This document shows, in pieces, positions 15,179 through 21,843 of a stretch of DNA of 24,552 bases. Source of the DNA: CAZKZZ01 sp964557375 (GTDB lineage: Bacteria; Spirochaetota; Spirochaetia; SPDA01; CAZJBZ01); NCBI GenBank assembly GCA_964557375.1, contig CAZKZZ010000039.1:1-24552 (forward strand), given 5' to 3'. The notes under the pieces were generated by a model. The model made no database searches and was not told where the DNA came from. It saw only the letters and a program-made list of their open reading frames with translations. Position numbers and translations under genes: made by a program. Numbering within the stretch: position 1 is the stretch's first letter; each line of letters opens with the position of its first letter.

Positions 15179-15700
15179 ATGTCTGAAGAAAAAAATAATG
15201 CGACAGCAACATTAGGCGGCGGATGTTTCTGGTGTCTAGAGGCTGTCTATCAACATATACCCGGAGTCCGGTCCGTTGTGTCCGGCTATGCCGGGGGCAG
15301 CACGGAAAACCCAACATACAGAGAAGTGTGCACCGGCGAGACCGGTCACGCGGAGGTGGTCCACATAGAATTCGACCCGGACCAGGTCACCTATGGCGAG
15401 TTGCTGGCACTATTCTGGAAAGCGCATGATCCCACGACCCTAAACAGGCAGGGGGCGGATGTCGGCACTCAGTATCGATCGATTATCCTGTACCACAACG
15501 AAGAACAGCGGAAGATAGCCGAACAGTCCAAGGAGTCGGCAGCCAAAAGACTTGACGGGCCCATCGTAACCGAAATCGTACCGCTCGAAAAGTTCTACCC
15601 AGCAGAAGAATATCATCAGAATTATTTCGCCAATAATCCTCATGCCGGATACTGCAGGGTAGTGATCCGGCCCAAGCTCGCAAAGCTCGGGCTGAAATAA
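15179..15700 (+). CDS. msrA: Peptide methionine-S-sulfoxide reductase MsrA
   Basis: The 173-residue enzyme reduces methionine-S-sulfoxide in proteins, a cytosolic repair of oxidative damage. The active-site motif GGGCFWC is at residues 13-19, with Cys16 as nucleophile. Other family signatures follow: GVRSVVSGYAGG, NPTYREVCTGETGHAEVV, FDPDQVTYGELLALFWKAHD, and GTQYRSIILYH; the C-terminal YHQNYFANNPHAGYC fits MsrA. Length is typical. GGAGG at 15168-15172 fixes the ATG at 15179. It appears monocistronic, with its own promoter candidate, and is divergent from hipBST. No MsrB or MsrA-MsrB fusion is present. Confidence 0.97.
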   Translation: MSEEKNNATATLGGGCFWCLEAVYQHIPGVRSVVSGYAGGSTENPTYREVCTGETGHAEVVHIEFDPDQVTYGELLALFWKAHDPTTLNRQGADVGTQYRSIILYHNEEQRKIAEQSKESAAKRLDGPIVTEIVPLEKFYPAEEYHQNYFANNPHAGYCRVVIRPKLAKLGLK

Positions 15701-15702
15701 TA

Positions 15703-15719
15703 ATCGGGTTACTCCCGGT
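15703..15719. terminator. Weak hairpin between convergent msrA and MotA-like genes
   Basis: ATCGGG at 15703-15708 and CCCGGT at 15714-15719 form a six-pair stem (one G-U) with a five-base loop, in the 19-base space between msrA and the convergent MotA-like gene. There is little T-run on either side, so it is a weak candidate. Confidence 0.35.
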
Positions 15720-16181
15720 TTACTCCTCCTGCTCGACTAATCTCCGCTGCAATCCGTGCTTAAAGGGGAGTGAAATAAGAATAATGAGAAGCAGCGCGTA
15801 GAAAATAGTCATGAGGGAGAGGGCTGCCCCGAAGCCTACCCGGTCCACATCTTCGAACAGGCTGAGCATGGTCATAACACCGGTCAGCGCCCCCACAAAA
15901 CCGGAAAGGATGAGATACCCCCGCATCGCTGTGAAAAACTCGATTCCTTTTTTGATAACGGAGGGATCAGCACCTTCCTCCCCTGATCGAAAGGCGGCTC
16001 CAAAGTAGGAACCCATCTCGCGCAGGGAGTGATTCGACAGCAGCATGACAAATGGTATCCCTACGACCAGGACAAGGGAGGGTATGTTGATAAAAAACAA
16101 CAAGTTTCCTCCCGACGTTATAATGGCCCCCACGCAGAGTGCTAAAAACAGAATCACCGATACAATAAAAAACTTTCTCAT
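15720..16181 (-). CDS. Shortened MotA-like four-helix membrane protein
   Basis: The 153-residue protein has four hydrophobic helices at about 4-21, 33-49, 89-109 and 117-139. The stretch INIPSLVLVVGIPFVMLLSN resembles MotA TM2, and the C-terminal pair (GFVGALTGVMTMLSLFEDVD and GAALSLMTIFYALLLIILIS) resembles MotA/TolQ/ExbB TM3-TM4, including the conserved threonine (Thr125). The cytoplasmic segment between TM2 and TM3 is about 40 residues rather than over 100 in MotA, so the torque-generating domain is missing. No MotB, ExbD or TolR partner is nearby. GGAGG precedes the ATG at 16181. It is the last gene of a unit with the ECF sigma factor and a single-pass membrane protein. The function is unknown; an ion-conducting unit is speculative. 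Confidence 0.65.
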   Translation of the reverse strand: MRKFFIVSVILFLALCVGAIITSGGNLLFFINIPSLVLVVGIPFVMLLSNHSLREMGSYFGAAFRSGEEGADPSVIKKGIEFFTAMRGYLILSGFVGALTGVMTMLSLFEDVDRVGFGAALSLMTIFYALLLIILISLPFKHGLQRRLVEQEE

Positions 16182-16208
16182 TGTTTTCCTCCTCGATATC
16201 CAATATCA

Positions 16209-16535
16209 TTATTGTCCATAATAGTCGCGCACCCAGCTCTGGAACGTTCCAAACGAACTCTTCAATACATCAGGTCCGTTGTTTTTTTGGTAAACCGCAG
16301 CGACGGCGTTCGCCAGTTCATTCGGTCGGTTCTCCGGCAGGTAGAGAGGGAGCGTAAAAAGTACAAACGCTGCAGCAGCAGCAACCCGCAGGAGCATCGG
16401 AGGTCCCTGCCCCTCCCTGCGTTCAATATACTCAATGGGAGGGAGCTCTTTCGGTACAGGAGGGACCTCGATCCCGTTTAGTTTTTGCTCAAAATAATAG
16501 GACATTGTTTTATACAGTTTTCGCTTCTTCTCCAT
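16209..16535 (-). CDS. Single-pass membrane protein paired with ECF sigma factor (possible anti-sigma)
   Basis: The 108-residue product has a basic, helical cytoplasmic start (MEKKRKLYKTMSYYFEQKLN), a Pro-rich linker (VPPVPKELPP), one transmembrane helix at about 48-66 and an extracytoplasmic tail of about 40 residues. That layout, overlapping an ECF sigma gene, is that of a membrane anti-sigma factor, but the zinc-binding HxxxCxxC motif of ZAS anti-sigmas is absent and the family is not recognised. An ATG at 16553 is in frame, but the ATG at 16535 has GGAGAAGG immediately upstream and is preferred. It overlaps the sigma gene by 26 bases, so it is coupled to it. Confidence 0.65.
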   Translation of the reverse strand: MEKKRKLYKTMSYYFEQKLNGIEVPPVPKELPPIEYIERREGQGPPMLLRVAAAAAFVLFTLPLYLPENRPNELANAVAAVYQKNNGPDVLKSSFGTFQSWVRDYYGQ

Positions 16536-17088
16536 ATACCTTCTCCAATGCATTCTTCAATTTCTCTTTTATTTCGAACATTCTGTATTTGACCGTACCG
16601 AGCGGTACTCCGAGTACCGCTGCAATATCTTTGTATTTCATCCCCTCATAAAAATGGAAAAAGACAATGTGGCGATCTTTTTCGGAAAGGGTCCCGATAC
16701 AGCGGTCTAATGCCTCCGAAAGCTCCTTGTTCTCGGCACTCATGGCGGCCGAATCAGCAACAGGAATTTCAGCAGCCCGCATTTCACCGCAGTCGTCTTT
16801 CCTAGTTTTCAGCTTTCGAGCGTAATCGAGGCATGCATTTCGGGCGACGGTATATAACCACGTACTGAAAGCGTACGCAGCCGAGTAACGGTGCAGATTG
16901 CGGTACACTTTCAAGAATATTTCCTGGGTCAGATCTTCACATTCACTTTTCTTCACACAGAACCCGGATACCAGATACGCCACTTTCCGATAGTAGAGCT
17001 CCCAAATCTCGGTAAAGGCCCTGTGTCTGGCAATCTCATCAGTCGGATGCTGTTTTACAGCTTTGAGCAGCACGCTTAGATTATCCAT
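16510..17088 (-). CDS. ECF (RpoE-like) RNA polymerase sigma factor
   Basis: The 192-residue protein contains sigma region 2 (about residues 25-95; CEDLTQEIFLKVYRNLHRYS and AFSTWLYTVARNACLDYARK) and region 4 (about 125-185; LSEKDRHIVFFHFYEGMKYK and DIAAVLGVPLGTVKYRMFEI). Region 3 is lacking and there is no N-terminal extension, the pattern of ECF sigma factors. Such factors redirect polymerase in response to envelope or other stress. AAGGAC lies just before the ATG at 17088. Downstream and overlapping are a single-pass membrane protein and a MotA-like protein, likely members of the same unit. A promoter candidate of ECF type precedes it, suggesting self-activation. The inducing signal is unknown. 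Confidence 0.94.
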   Translation of the reverse strand: MDNLSVLLKAVKQHPTDEIARHRAFTEIWELYYRKVAYLVSGFCVKKSECEDLTQEIFLKVYRNLHRYSAAYAFSTWLYTVARNACLDYARKLKTRKDDCGEMRAAEIPVADSAAMSAENKELSEALDRCIGTLSEKDRHIVFFHFYEGMKYKDIAAVLGVPLGTVKYRMFEIKEKLKNALEKVYGEEAKTV

Positions 17089-17110
17089 CTGTCCTTATCC
17101 ATCTGCCCCT

Positions 17111-17138
17111 ATTATACGGGAATGAGCTTAAAAAGGTT
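17111..17138 (-). promoter_or_regulatory. Candidate ECF-type promoter of the sigma operon
   Basis: On the minus strand AACC (AAC at 17138-17136) and CGT (17118-17116) are 17 bases apart, with TATAAT starting inside the CGT (17116-17111). AAC and CGT are the typical core of ECF promoters, while TATAAT would also suit the housekeeping sigma. Its last base is 22 bases from the ATG at 17088. Confidence 0.4.
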
Positions 17139-17154
17139 GGGAGAACAGTTTTAT

Positions 17155-17184
17155 TTGACCTCCTCCACCTAAATTGCTTACTTT
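17155..17184 (+). promoter_or_regulatory. Weak promoter candidate for the eRF1-like gene
   Basis: TTGACC at 17155-17160 matches 5/6 of the -35 consensus; TACTTT at 17179-17184 is a poor -10 at 18 bases. An AAGGAGG ribosome site at 17205-17211 precedes the ATG at 17218. Confidence 0.3.
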
Positions 17185-17217
17185 GAAAGAGAGGATACAC
17201 TTGTAAGGAGGATTCCA

Positions 17218-18387
17218 ATGAATACAGAACTGCTTAAAGAGTTGAGCACGATCACACATACCGAAACACCGGTGGTGAGCCTCTACCTCAATGTAACCCC
17301 GCCCCATAATCATCACACTGAAATAAACTCACTCATCCATACCACATTACGTGAAATGAAGGAAAACGAAAAGTTCGACGAAGAGGAAATCGAAAAAGTC
17401 AAAACGGTTCTCGAAGAACTGGAACGCTACATTGTCGAAGAACTCCAAAACCATGAAAACACCCGTATGATCGTTATTTTCTCTAACGGGAAGGAGCTGC
17501 GGGAAGAGTTCTGGCTTCCGATTGCTATTCCCAGCCAGCTCTCGGTCAATTATCACCCCTATACGCGCCCGCTTACTCTGCTATTAGACAAATACCACCG
17601 CTACGGGATTCTCCTCTCCAACAGCAGAGATGCAAGGCTTTTTACACTCTATCTCGGAGAGATCGAAGACCACACCGACATGTTGTTTCAAGATTACGTT
17701 CCGGACAGAGTGCAGGTAAACCTCTCCATGTCCGCCTCGCGCGGTGAGGGCATTAGAAGCGGTCTCGGCGGGCAGCGGGTCCAGAGACACATAGAAGATC
17801 ACATCCATCAGCACCTTAAAAATGCTGCCGAAAAAACGTTTGAACTGTACAAAACAAAAGGTTTTGAGCATCTGATTCTCGGCGGACCGGAGGACAAGAG
17901 CATACCCTGGCTCAAGGACCATCTACACAGTTACCTACAAGATCGGGTTATCGGAGAAATCCATATTCATCCCCAGGCGAATAACGAAGAGATAAAAGAG
18001 AAAGTACTGGACATGGTCCAAACGTGGGAACAGGAAAAGGAAGATGAACTGATCGAAAAGATCTATGAGCAGAATTATCCGGGTGGTAAGGCGGTTATCG
18101 GAGCAAAAGAAACGGTGGAAGCCCTTCGTCTCGGACAGGTCCACACTTTTGTCATAAAAAGCGGACACAAACAGCCGGGATACATTTGTCCTGAACACGG
18201 CTATCTCGATGTAGAACAGAACAAATGCCCCATGTGCGGCACCATACTGGAATCGCGAGACGACATTATCGAAGAGATGCTCGATGAAGCGATCGCCGGC
18301 AATTCCGAAATCAGATATTTAGAGCAGAAAGGGGATGAATTGGATCCACACGGCGTAGCGGCGCTGCTGCGGTTCACCTTGGAGTAA
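17218..18387 (+). CDS. eRF1-like baeRF-type protein with GGQ and C-terminal zinc ribbon
   Basis: The 389-residue protein resembles the bacterial archaeo-eukaryotic release-factor-like (baeRF) families: an N-terminal domain with TPVVSLYLNVTPP, a middle domain containing YGILLSNSRDARLFTLYLGE and QRHIEDHIHQHLKNAAEKTF, and a third domain with EHLILGGPEDKSIPWLKDHL. In the middle domain Gly184-Gly185-Gln186 (GLGGQRVQRH) sits where eRF1 has its catalytic GGQ. The C-terminus adds a zinc ribbon, Cys324, His327, Cys337 and Cys340 (CPEHG and CPMCG). eRF1-type GGQ hydrolyses peptidyl-tRNA; here rescue of stalled ribosomes is inferred only. AAGGAGG fixes the ATG at 17218. Both flanking genes are separate units. 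No signal peptide, so cytosolic. Confidence 0.82.
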   Translation: MNTELLKELSTITHTETPVVSLYLNVTPPHNHHTEINSLIHTTLREMKENEKFDEEEIEKVKTVLEELERYIVEELQNHENTRMIVIFSNGKELREEFWLPIAIPSQLSVNYHPYTRPLTLLLDKYHRYGILLSNSRDARLFTLYLGEIEDHTDMLFQDYVPDRVQVNLSMSASRGEGIRSGLGGQRVQRHIEDHIHQHLKNAAEKTFELYKTKGFEHLILGGPEDKSIPWLKDHLHSYLQDRVIGEIHIHPQANNEEIKEKVLDMVQTWEQEKEDELIEKIYEQNYPGGKAVIGAKETVEALRLGQVHTFVIKSGHKQPGYICPEHGYLDVEQNKCPMCGTILESRDDIIEEMLDEAIAGNSEIRYLEQKGDELDPHGVAALLRFTLE

Positions 18388-18411
18388 AATCCGTAACAAC
18401 AAATCCGTAAC
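18387..18411. repeat. Short direct repeat after the eRF1-like gene
   Basis: AAATCCGTAAC occurs at 18387-18397 and 18401-18411, 14 bases apart. It begins at the last base of the stop codon. It may be a small slippage duplication, or a pair of sites upstream of the signalling-operon promoter. Confidence 0.5.
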
Positions 18412-18418
18412 GACCGCA

Positions 18419-18447
18419 TTGTAATCCCCTCCCTTTTATCTTAGTAT
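18419..18447 (+). promoter_or_regulatory. Candidate promoter of the five-gene signalling operon
   Basis: TTGTAA at 18419-18424 and TAGTAT at 18442-18447 are 17 bases apart, each 4/6 to consensus. Transcription would begin near 18455, just before GGAGGGG (18458-18464), the ribosome site for the first gene. Confidence 0.4.
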
Positions 18448-18470
18448 GAGAGAAGATGGAGGGGCCGAAT

Positions 18471-19604
18471 ATGACTTCTAAGCGTAGATTACCAATGTTC
18501 ATCGGGGTGGGAAGTGCGCTCATCGTAGTGCTTCTCATCTTTTTTTTTCTCATCCTTCTCCCAGCATTCCAGAATGAACCAATTGAAATCGGCGCGATTA
18601 TATCTCTTTCAGGTTTCGGCTCAGACATGGTCGATGTCCGCGATGCTATGCAGATGGCCGTTGACGAAGTAAACGAAAGCGGGGGGATTAATGGTCGAGA
18701 GTTGCGCCTTGCTGTCAGAGACAGCGAATCGGACCCTGATATAGGGGTAAAAAAACTAAAAAGCTTAGAAGAGGAAGTAAAACCGCTTCTCATTGTTACG
18801 ACGATCAGTTCGGTTTCCTTAGAAGTAGCTGCCGCGGCCGAACAAATTCAAATCCCCATGATAGCCCTTGTTTCTACTAATCCGGCCATCACCCAAAATA
18901 AACAGTGGGTGTACAGCTTTTTTCCGACAGCAGCGGATGAGGTCCCGCCCATTCTCACCATTTTAAAACACCTCGATATCACCACGTTGGGGCTTCTCTA
19001 TCAGGAAGACGGATACGGGGAATCAGTGCACCAAGAGTTATCGGCTGCTCTTTCCGGATCGAATGTCACCGTGGAGAGCCATTCCTATCCGCTCGATACG
19101 GACAATTTTTCACAACACATACGCAGTATGAGAGACACTGATGCCATCTACGCAGTCGGATTCGCCTCCCATCTCTCCGCTATTTATAATGAGTGCGAAA
19201 AATCCAATTACCGCGGTCATCGCATCGGACCTTCAACTGCCTCTACTCCTTCATTCCGTGCTCTTCCGGAGGCGCAGGGTGCTTACATTGCAGCTCCGAT
19301 CATATACAAAGAGGGTTACAGGCTCTCAAACCAAATAAAACGAAAATATGAAAAACGGTATAATCGAACATTCAATCACTATGCAGGGACAGGGTATGAG
19401 TTCATTACATTGATTTCCAGTCTTTTGGAGGGCTCGGCTGCAACACGGGATGATCTCAAAGAACAGCTCGATAGGGGGTTTATCTACCCCGGACTGTTTG
19501 GCGACAGTGTTATCAATCCGGGAGACAAAATAATACGATTTCCACTCTATCCCGCTCGGATCAAAGAGGGAAAACTCGATTACAATCTAAAACAGCGCTC
19601 ATGA
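18471..19604 (+). CDS. Membrane-tethered LivK-like periplasmic binding protein
   Basis: The 377-residue protein has an N-terminal hydrophobic helix (ALIVVLLIFFFLILL) after a basic MTSKRRLP start, then a type I periplasmic-binding domain of the branched-chain amino-acid family: IEIGAIISLSGFGSDMVDVR, ESGGINGRELRLAVRDSESD, and HYAGTGYEFITL near the end. No AxA cleavage site or lipobox follows the helix, so the protein is probably an anchored receptor. The ATG at 18456 is in frame, but the ATG at 18471 has GGAGGGG at 18458-18464 and is chosen. It overlaps the histidine kinase gene (ATGA, 19601-19604). No livFGHM transporter genes are present, so a sensory role with the kinase is inferred. The ligand is unknown. 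Confidence 0.85.
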   Translation: MTSKRRLPMFIGVGSALIVVLLIFFFLILLPAFQNEPIEIGAIISLSGFGSDMVDVRDAMQMAVDEVNESGGINGRELRLAVRDSESDPDIGVKKLKSLEEEVKPLLIVTTISSVSLEVAAAAEQIQIPMIALVSTNPAITQNKQWVYSFFPTAADEVPPILTILKHLDITTLGLLYQEDGYGESVHQELSAALSGSNVTVESHSYPLDTDNFSQHIRSMRDTDAIYAVGFASHLSAIYNECEKSNYRGHRIGPSTASTPSFRALPEAQGAYIAAPIIYKEGYRLSNQIKRKYEKRYNRTFNHYAGTGYEFITLISSLLEGSAATRDDLKEQLDRGFIYPGLFGDSVINPGDKIIRFPLYPARIKEGKLDYNLKQRS

Positions 19605-21394
19605 AAATTCGGACTAAACTGATTATCAGTTACTGCCTGCTTATCGGCCTGATTCTCTCTCTTTCACTGATATCCCTCCTTTTGAGTCAGCACTACCTGC
19701 AGGTAGAAGCCGGGAAAAGCTCGGTTCTTCTTGCAGAGGAGATGGTCCGTCGACTGGACTACGGACTCTACTTGAGAAAGGACAATCTACACCGATATGC
19801 TGATACTTATCTGGTAACCGATTGTTCCGAACAGTTAAAAAGTATCTTTATCGACTATTTCGAAGTTACCAGAGGCTATAATTTCTTTAATCGCGTGTAT
19901 ATCACGGACCATGAAGGGACAGTTATCTGTTCATCACAACAAGATGATATCAATACGGACGCTTCCCAAGAGAGCTGGTGGAAAAAAACCAAGGAAGAGG
20001 GTGAATATGTCGACACCGAACTGTACGAACCGCAGGCAGCGGGTTCAGAGGTGCTCATTTCCGTACATATTGAAAATGATGCCGGAGAGTTTCTAGGGGT
20101 CTTGGCCACATCCATCCCGCTTACCTCTCTTCTCCGAGAAGCCGAAGTGCTCATTAAACGGTACGAGACGAGTGAAGTCCAGCTTATTACCGAACAGGGC
20201 TATCTGCTCTACGAATCCAATGCGTTCCGGTTCATGGAGCGTATCGATGATACCGCCCTGTTCTCCAAATTGGGCCGGCAAAGCGGCTATTTTATTTCCG
20301 AGGAGAACCGGAAGAAAAAACTTATCTCCTATGCCCACTCGAGAGGATACGGCTCCTTTGCCGGGCTGGACTGGATTCTCATTCTCAAACATGGGGTTAC
20401 GGATGTTTTACGAGGCACCATTGTTATCGGACGTATCTTAACCGCGGCCACCATTCTCATTTTTATCATTGCTATTGTTGTCTCGCTGATAATCGCCCGC
20501 TCCATCACGAAACCGATCAACCTGCTTCATATCGCCGCGGAAAAAGTTGCCGGCGGAGACCTCTCCTACAGAATAGACATGAATTCACGTGATGAGATAA
20601 GTGAGTTCGCCCGAACGTTTAACATTATGACCAAACGGCTCCAGACACTCTATACTGATTTGGAAGAGGAGATTCTATCGAGAAAACAAACGGAATCAGA
20701 ATTGGCAAAGATAAACCGCGACCTCGATGATTTTGCCTATATCGTTTCTCATGATCTCCGCGAACCGCTGCGGGGCATTAGAAGCTACTCCGAACTGCTC
20801 TTAAGCGAACATACTGATTTGCTGAATGAGGAAGGCAAAGAGCTGGTCCAGACCCTGATGCGTTTGTCCAATCGGCTCGAAAACCTGATTCAGTCTCTGC
20901 TTTCATATTCTCGTGCGGGCAGGTTCGAGTTCGCCTTCAAAAACGCTGATATCGGTAAAATCGTAGAGGAAACCGTAGATTCTCTGTCCATTTTCTTGAA
21001 AGAAAACAACGCGGAGGTAATCATTAGAGATGAGCTCCCCACCATAACATGTGATCCTGTACGTACCGGAGAAATATTTTACAATCTTATTACAAACGGT
21101 ATAAAATATAACGAGAGTGACCTGAAAAAGGTCGAGGTCGGATATACAGAGGGCAGTACGGGTCCTGTATTTTACGTGCGTGACAACGGTATCGGTATTC
21201 GGGAAAAACACAAGGAATCGATATTCCGGATCTTTAAACGGCTCCACCCCAGAGACCGTTACGGCGGAGGGACCGGGTCCGGATTGACGATAGTAAAAAA
21301 GTTGATCGAACGGCACGGCGGATCAATATGGCTGGAATCCGAATACGGAAAAGGCTCGACTTTCTATTTTACATTACAGGGGGAACGTTCGTGA
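19601..21394 (+). CDS. Sensor histidine kinase: Cache-like sensor, HAMP, phytochrome-type transmitter
   Basis: The 597-residue kinase has TM1 at about 8-28, a periplasmic Cache-like region to about 270 (VYITDHEGTVICSSQQ, GEFLGVLATSIPLTSLL), TM2 at about 271-298, HAMP (ITKPINLLHIAAEKVAGGDL), a short coiled linker, HisKA with FAYIVSHDLREPLRGI (His384), and an HATPase with IFYNLITNGIKYNES, VRDNGIGI and GGGTGSGLTIVKKL. The H-box is of the phytochrome/CikA type. All ATP-binding boxes look intact. It has no own receiver, and the next gene is an Rcp1-like regulator that fits as its phosphoacceptor. It starts inside the binding-protein stop (ATGA), and its stop overlaps the next start by GTGA, so stoichiometric synthesis is likely. 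Confidence 0.94.
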   Translation: MKIRTKLIISYCLLIGLILSLSLISLLLSQHYLQVEAGKSSVLLAEEMVRRLDYGLYLRKDNLHRYADTYLVTDCSEQLKSIFIDYFEVTRGYNFFNRVYITDHEGTVICSSQQDDINTDASQESWWKKTKEEGEYVDTELYEPQAAGSEVLISVHIENDAGEFLGVLATSIPLTSLLREAEVLIKRYETSEVQLITEQGYLLYESNAFRFMERIDDTALFSKLGRQSGYFISEENRKKKLISYAHSRGYGSFAGLDWILILKHGVTDVLRGTIVIGRILTAATILIFIIAIVVSLIIARSITKPINLLHIAAEKVAGGDLSYRIDMNSRDEISEFARTFNIMTKRLQTLYTDLEEEILSRKQTESELAKINRDLDDFAYIVSHDLREPLRGIRSYSELLLSEHTDLLNEEGKELVQTLMRLSNRLENLIQSLLSYSRAGRFEFAFKNADIGKIVEETVDSLSIFLKENNAEVIIRDELPTITCDPVRTGEIFYNLITNGIKYNESDLKKVEVGYTEGSTGPVFYVRDNGIGIREKHKESIFRIFKRLHPRDRYGGGTGSGLTIVKKLIERHGGSIWLESEYGKGSTFYFTLQGERS

Positions 21395-21840
21395 ACAAAG
21401 TGGCCGATCAACCAATCCTCGTTATAGAGGATTCACCGGAAGATTATTACATAGTGGAGCGGGGATTCAAAAAAGCGAGGCTTGCAAATCCGATCTACCA
21501 CTGCGAGGACGGGGACGAGGCGCTGGATTTTCTCTTTCATCGGGGCAAATACGGACCGCCCCGAGAGCCGGTACGCCCGGGGATTATTCTCTTGGACCTC
21601 AATCTCCCCGGTACCGACGGACACGAAGTACTTGCGGAAATAAAAAAGGACCCGGAATTACAGCGGATACCGGTTATCGTGCTTACCACCTCGAACGACC
21701 CCCAGGACATTGATAAGTGTTATAAAAACGGGGCCAACAGCTTTATAACCAAACCGGTAACGTTCCGCGGGTTTACTGAAGCGATTCAGCAGCTCAAGGA
21801 ATACTGGTTTAGTATCGTGATTCTTCCTCAAGGAGAATGA
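21391..21840 (+). CDS. Single-domain response regulator, Rcp1-like
   Basis: The 149-residue protein is a stand-alone receiver. The phosphoacceptor is Asp69 in LLDLNLPGTDG, with acidic Glu13-Asp14, Thr99/Thr100 and Lys121 in ITKPV completing the active site. The insert before the Asp (FHRGKYGPPREPVRPG) and the LTTSNDPQDIDKCYKNGANS stretch are those of Rcp1-type regulators, cognate to phytochrome-like kinases, which agrees with the preceding kinase. It has no output domain, so it may relay phosphate to the next protein's REC domain or act allosterically. The frame is open from an ATG at 21328, but the GTG at 21391 (GTGA over the kinase stop, GGGGGA upstream) yields the normal receiver start and is chosen. 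Confidence 0.92.
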   Translation: MNKVADQPILVIEDSPEDYYIVERGFKKARLANPIYHCEDGDEALDFLFHRGKYGPPREPVRPGIILLDLNLPGTDGHEVLAEIKKDPELQRIPVIVLTTSNDPQDIDKCYKNGANSFITKPVTFRGFTEAIQQLKEYWFSIVILPQGE

Positions 21841-21843
21841 ATA

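Noticed and set aside
16536..16553. ATG at 16553 for the single-pass protein
   Set aside because: GGAGAAGG, the ribosome site for the ATG at 16535, lies downstream of this codon.
18374..18793. 139-codon minus-strand frame covering the signalling promoter region
   Set aside because: It is Ser/Arg-rich shadow sequence opposite the binding-protein gene.
20903..21316. 137-codon minus-strand frame opposite the kinase
   Set aside because: It is a shadow of the conserved HATPase region with no domain or ribosome site.
21328..21390. ATG at 21328 for the Rcp1-like regulator
   Set aside because: It would overlap the kinase gene by 67 bases and add residues unlike a receiver; the GTG at 21391 gives the normal N-terminus and overlap.
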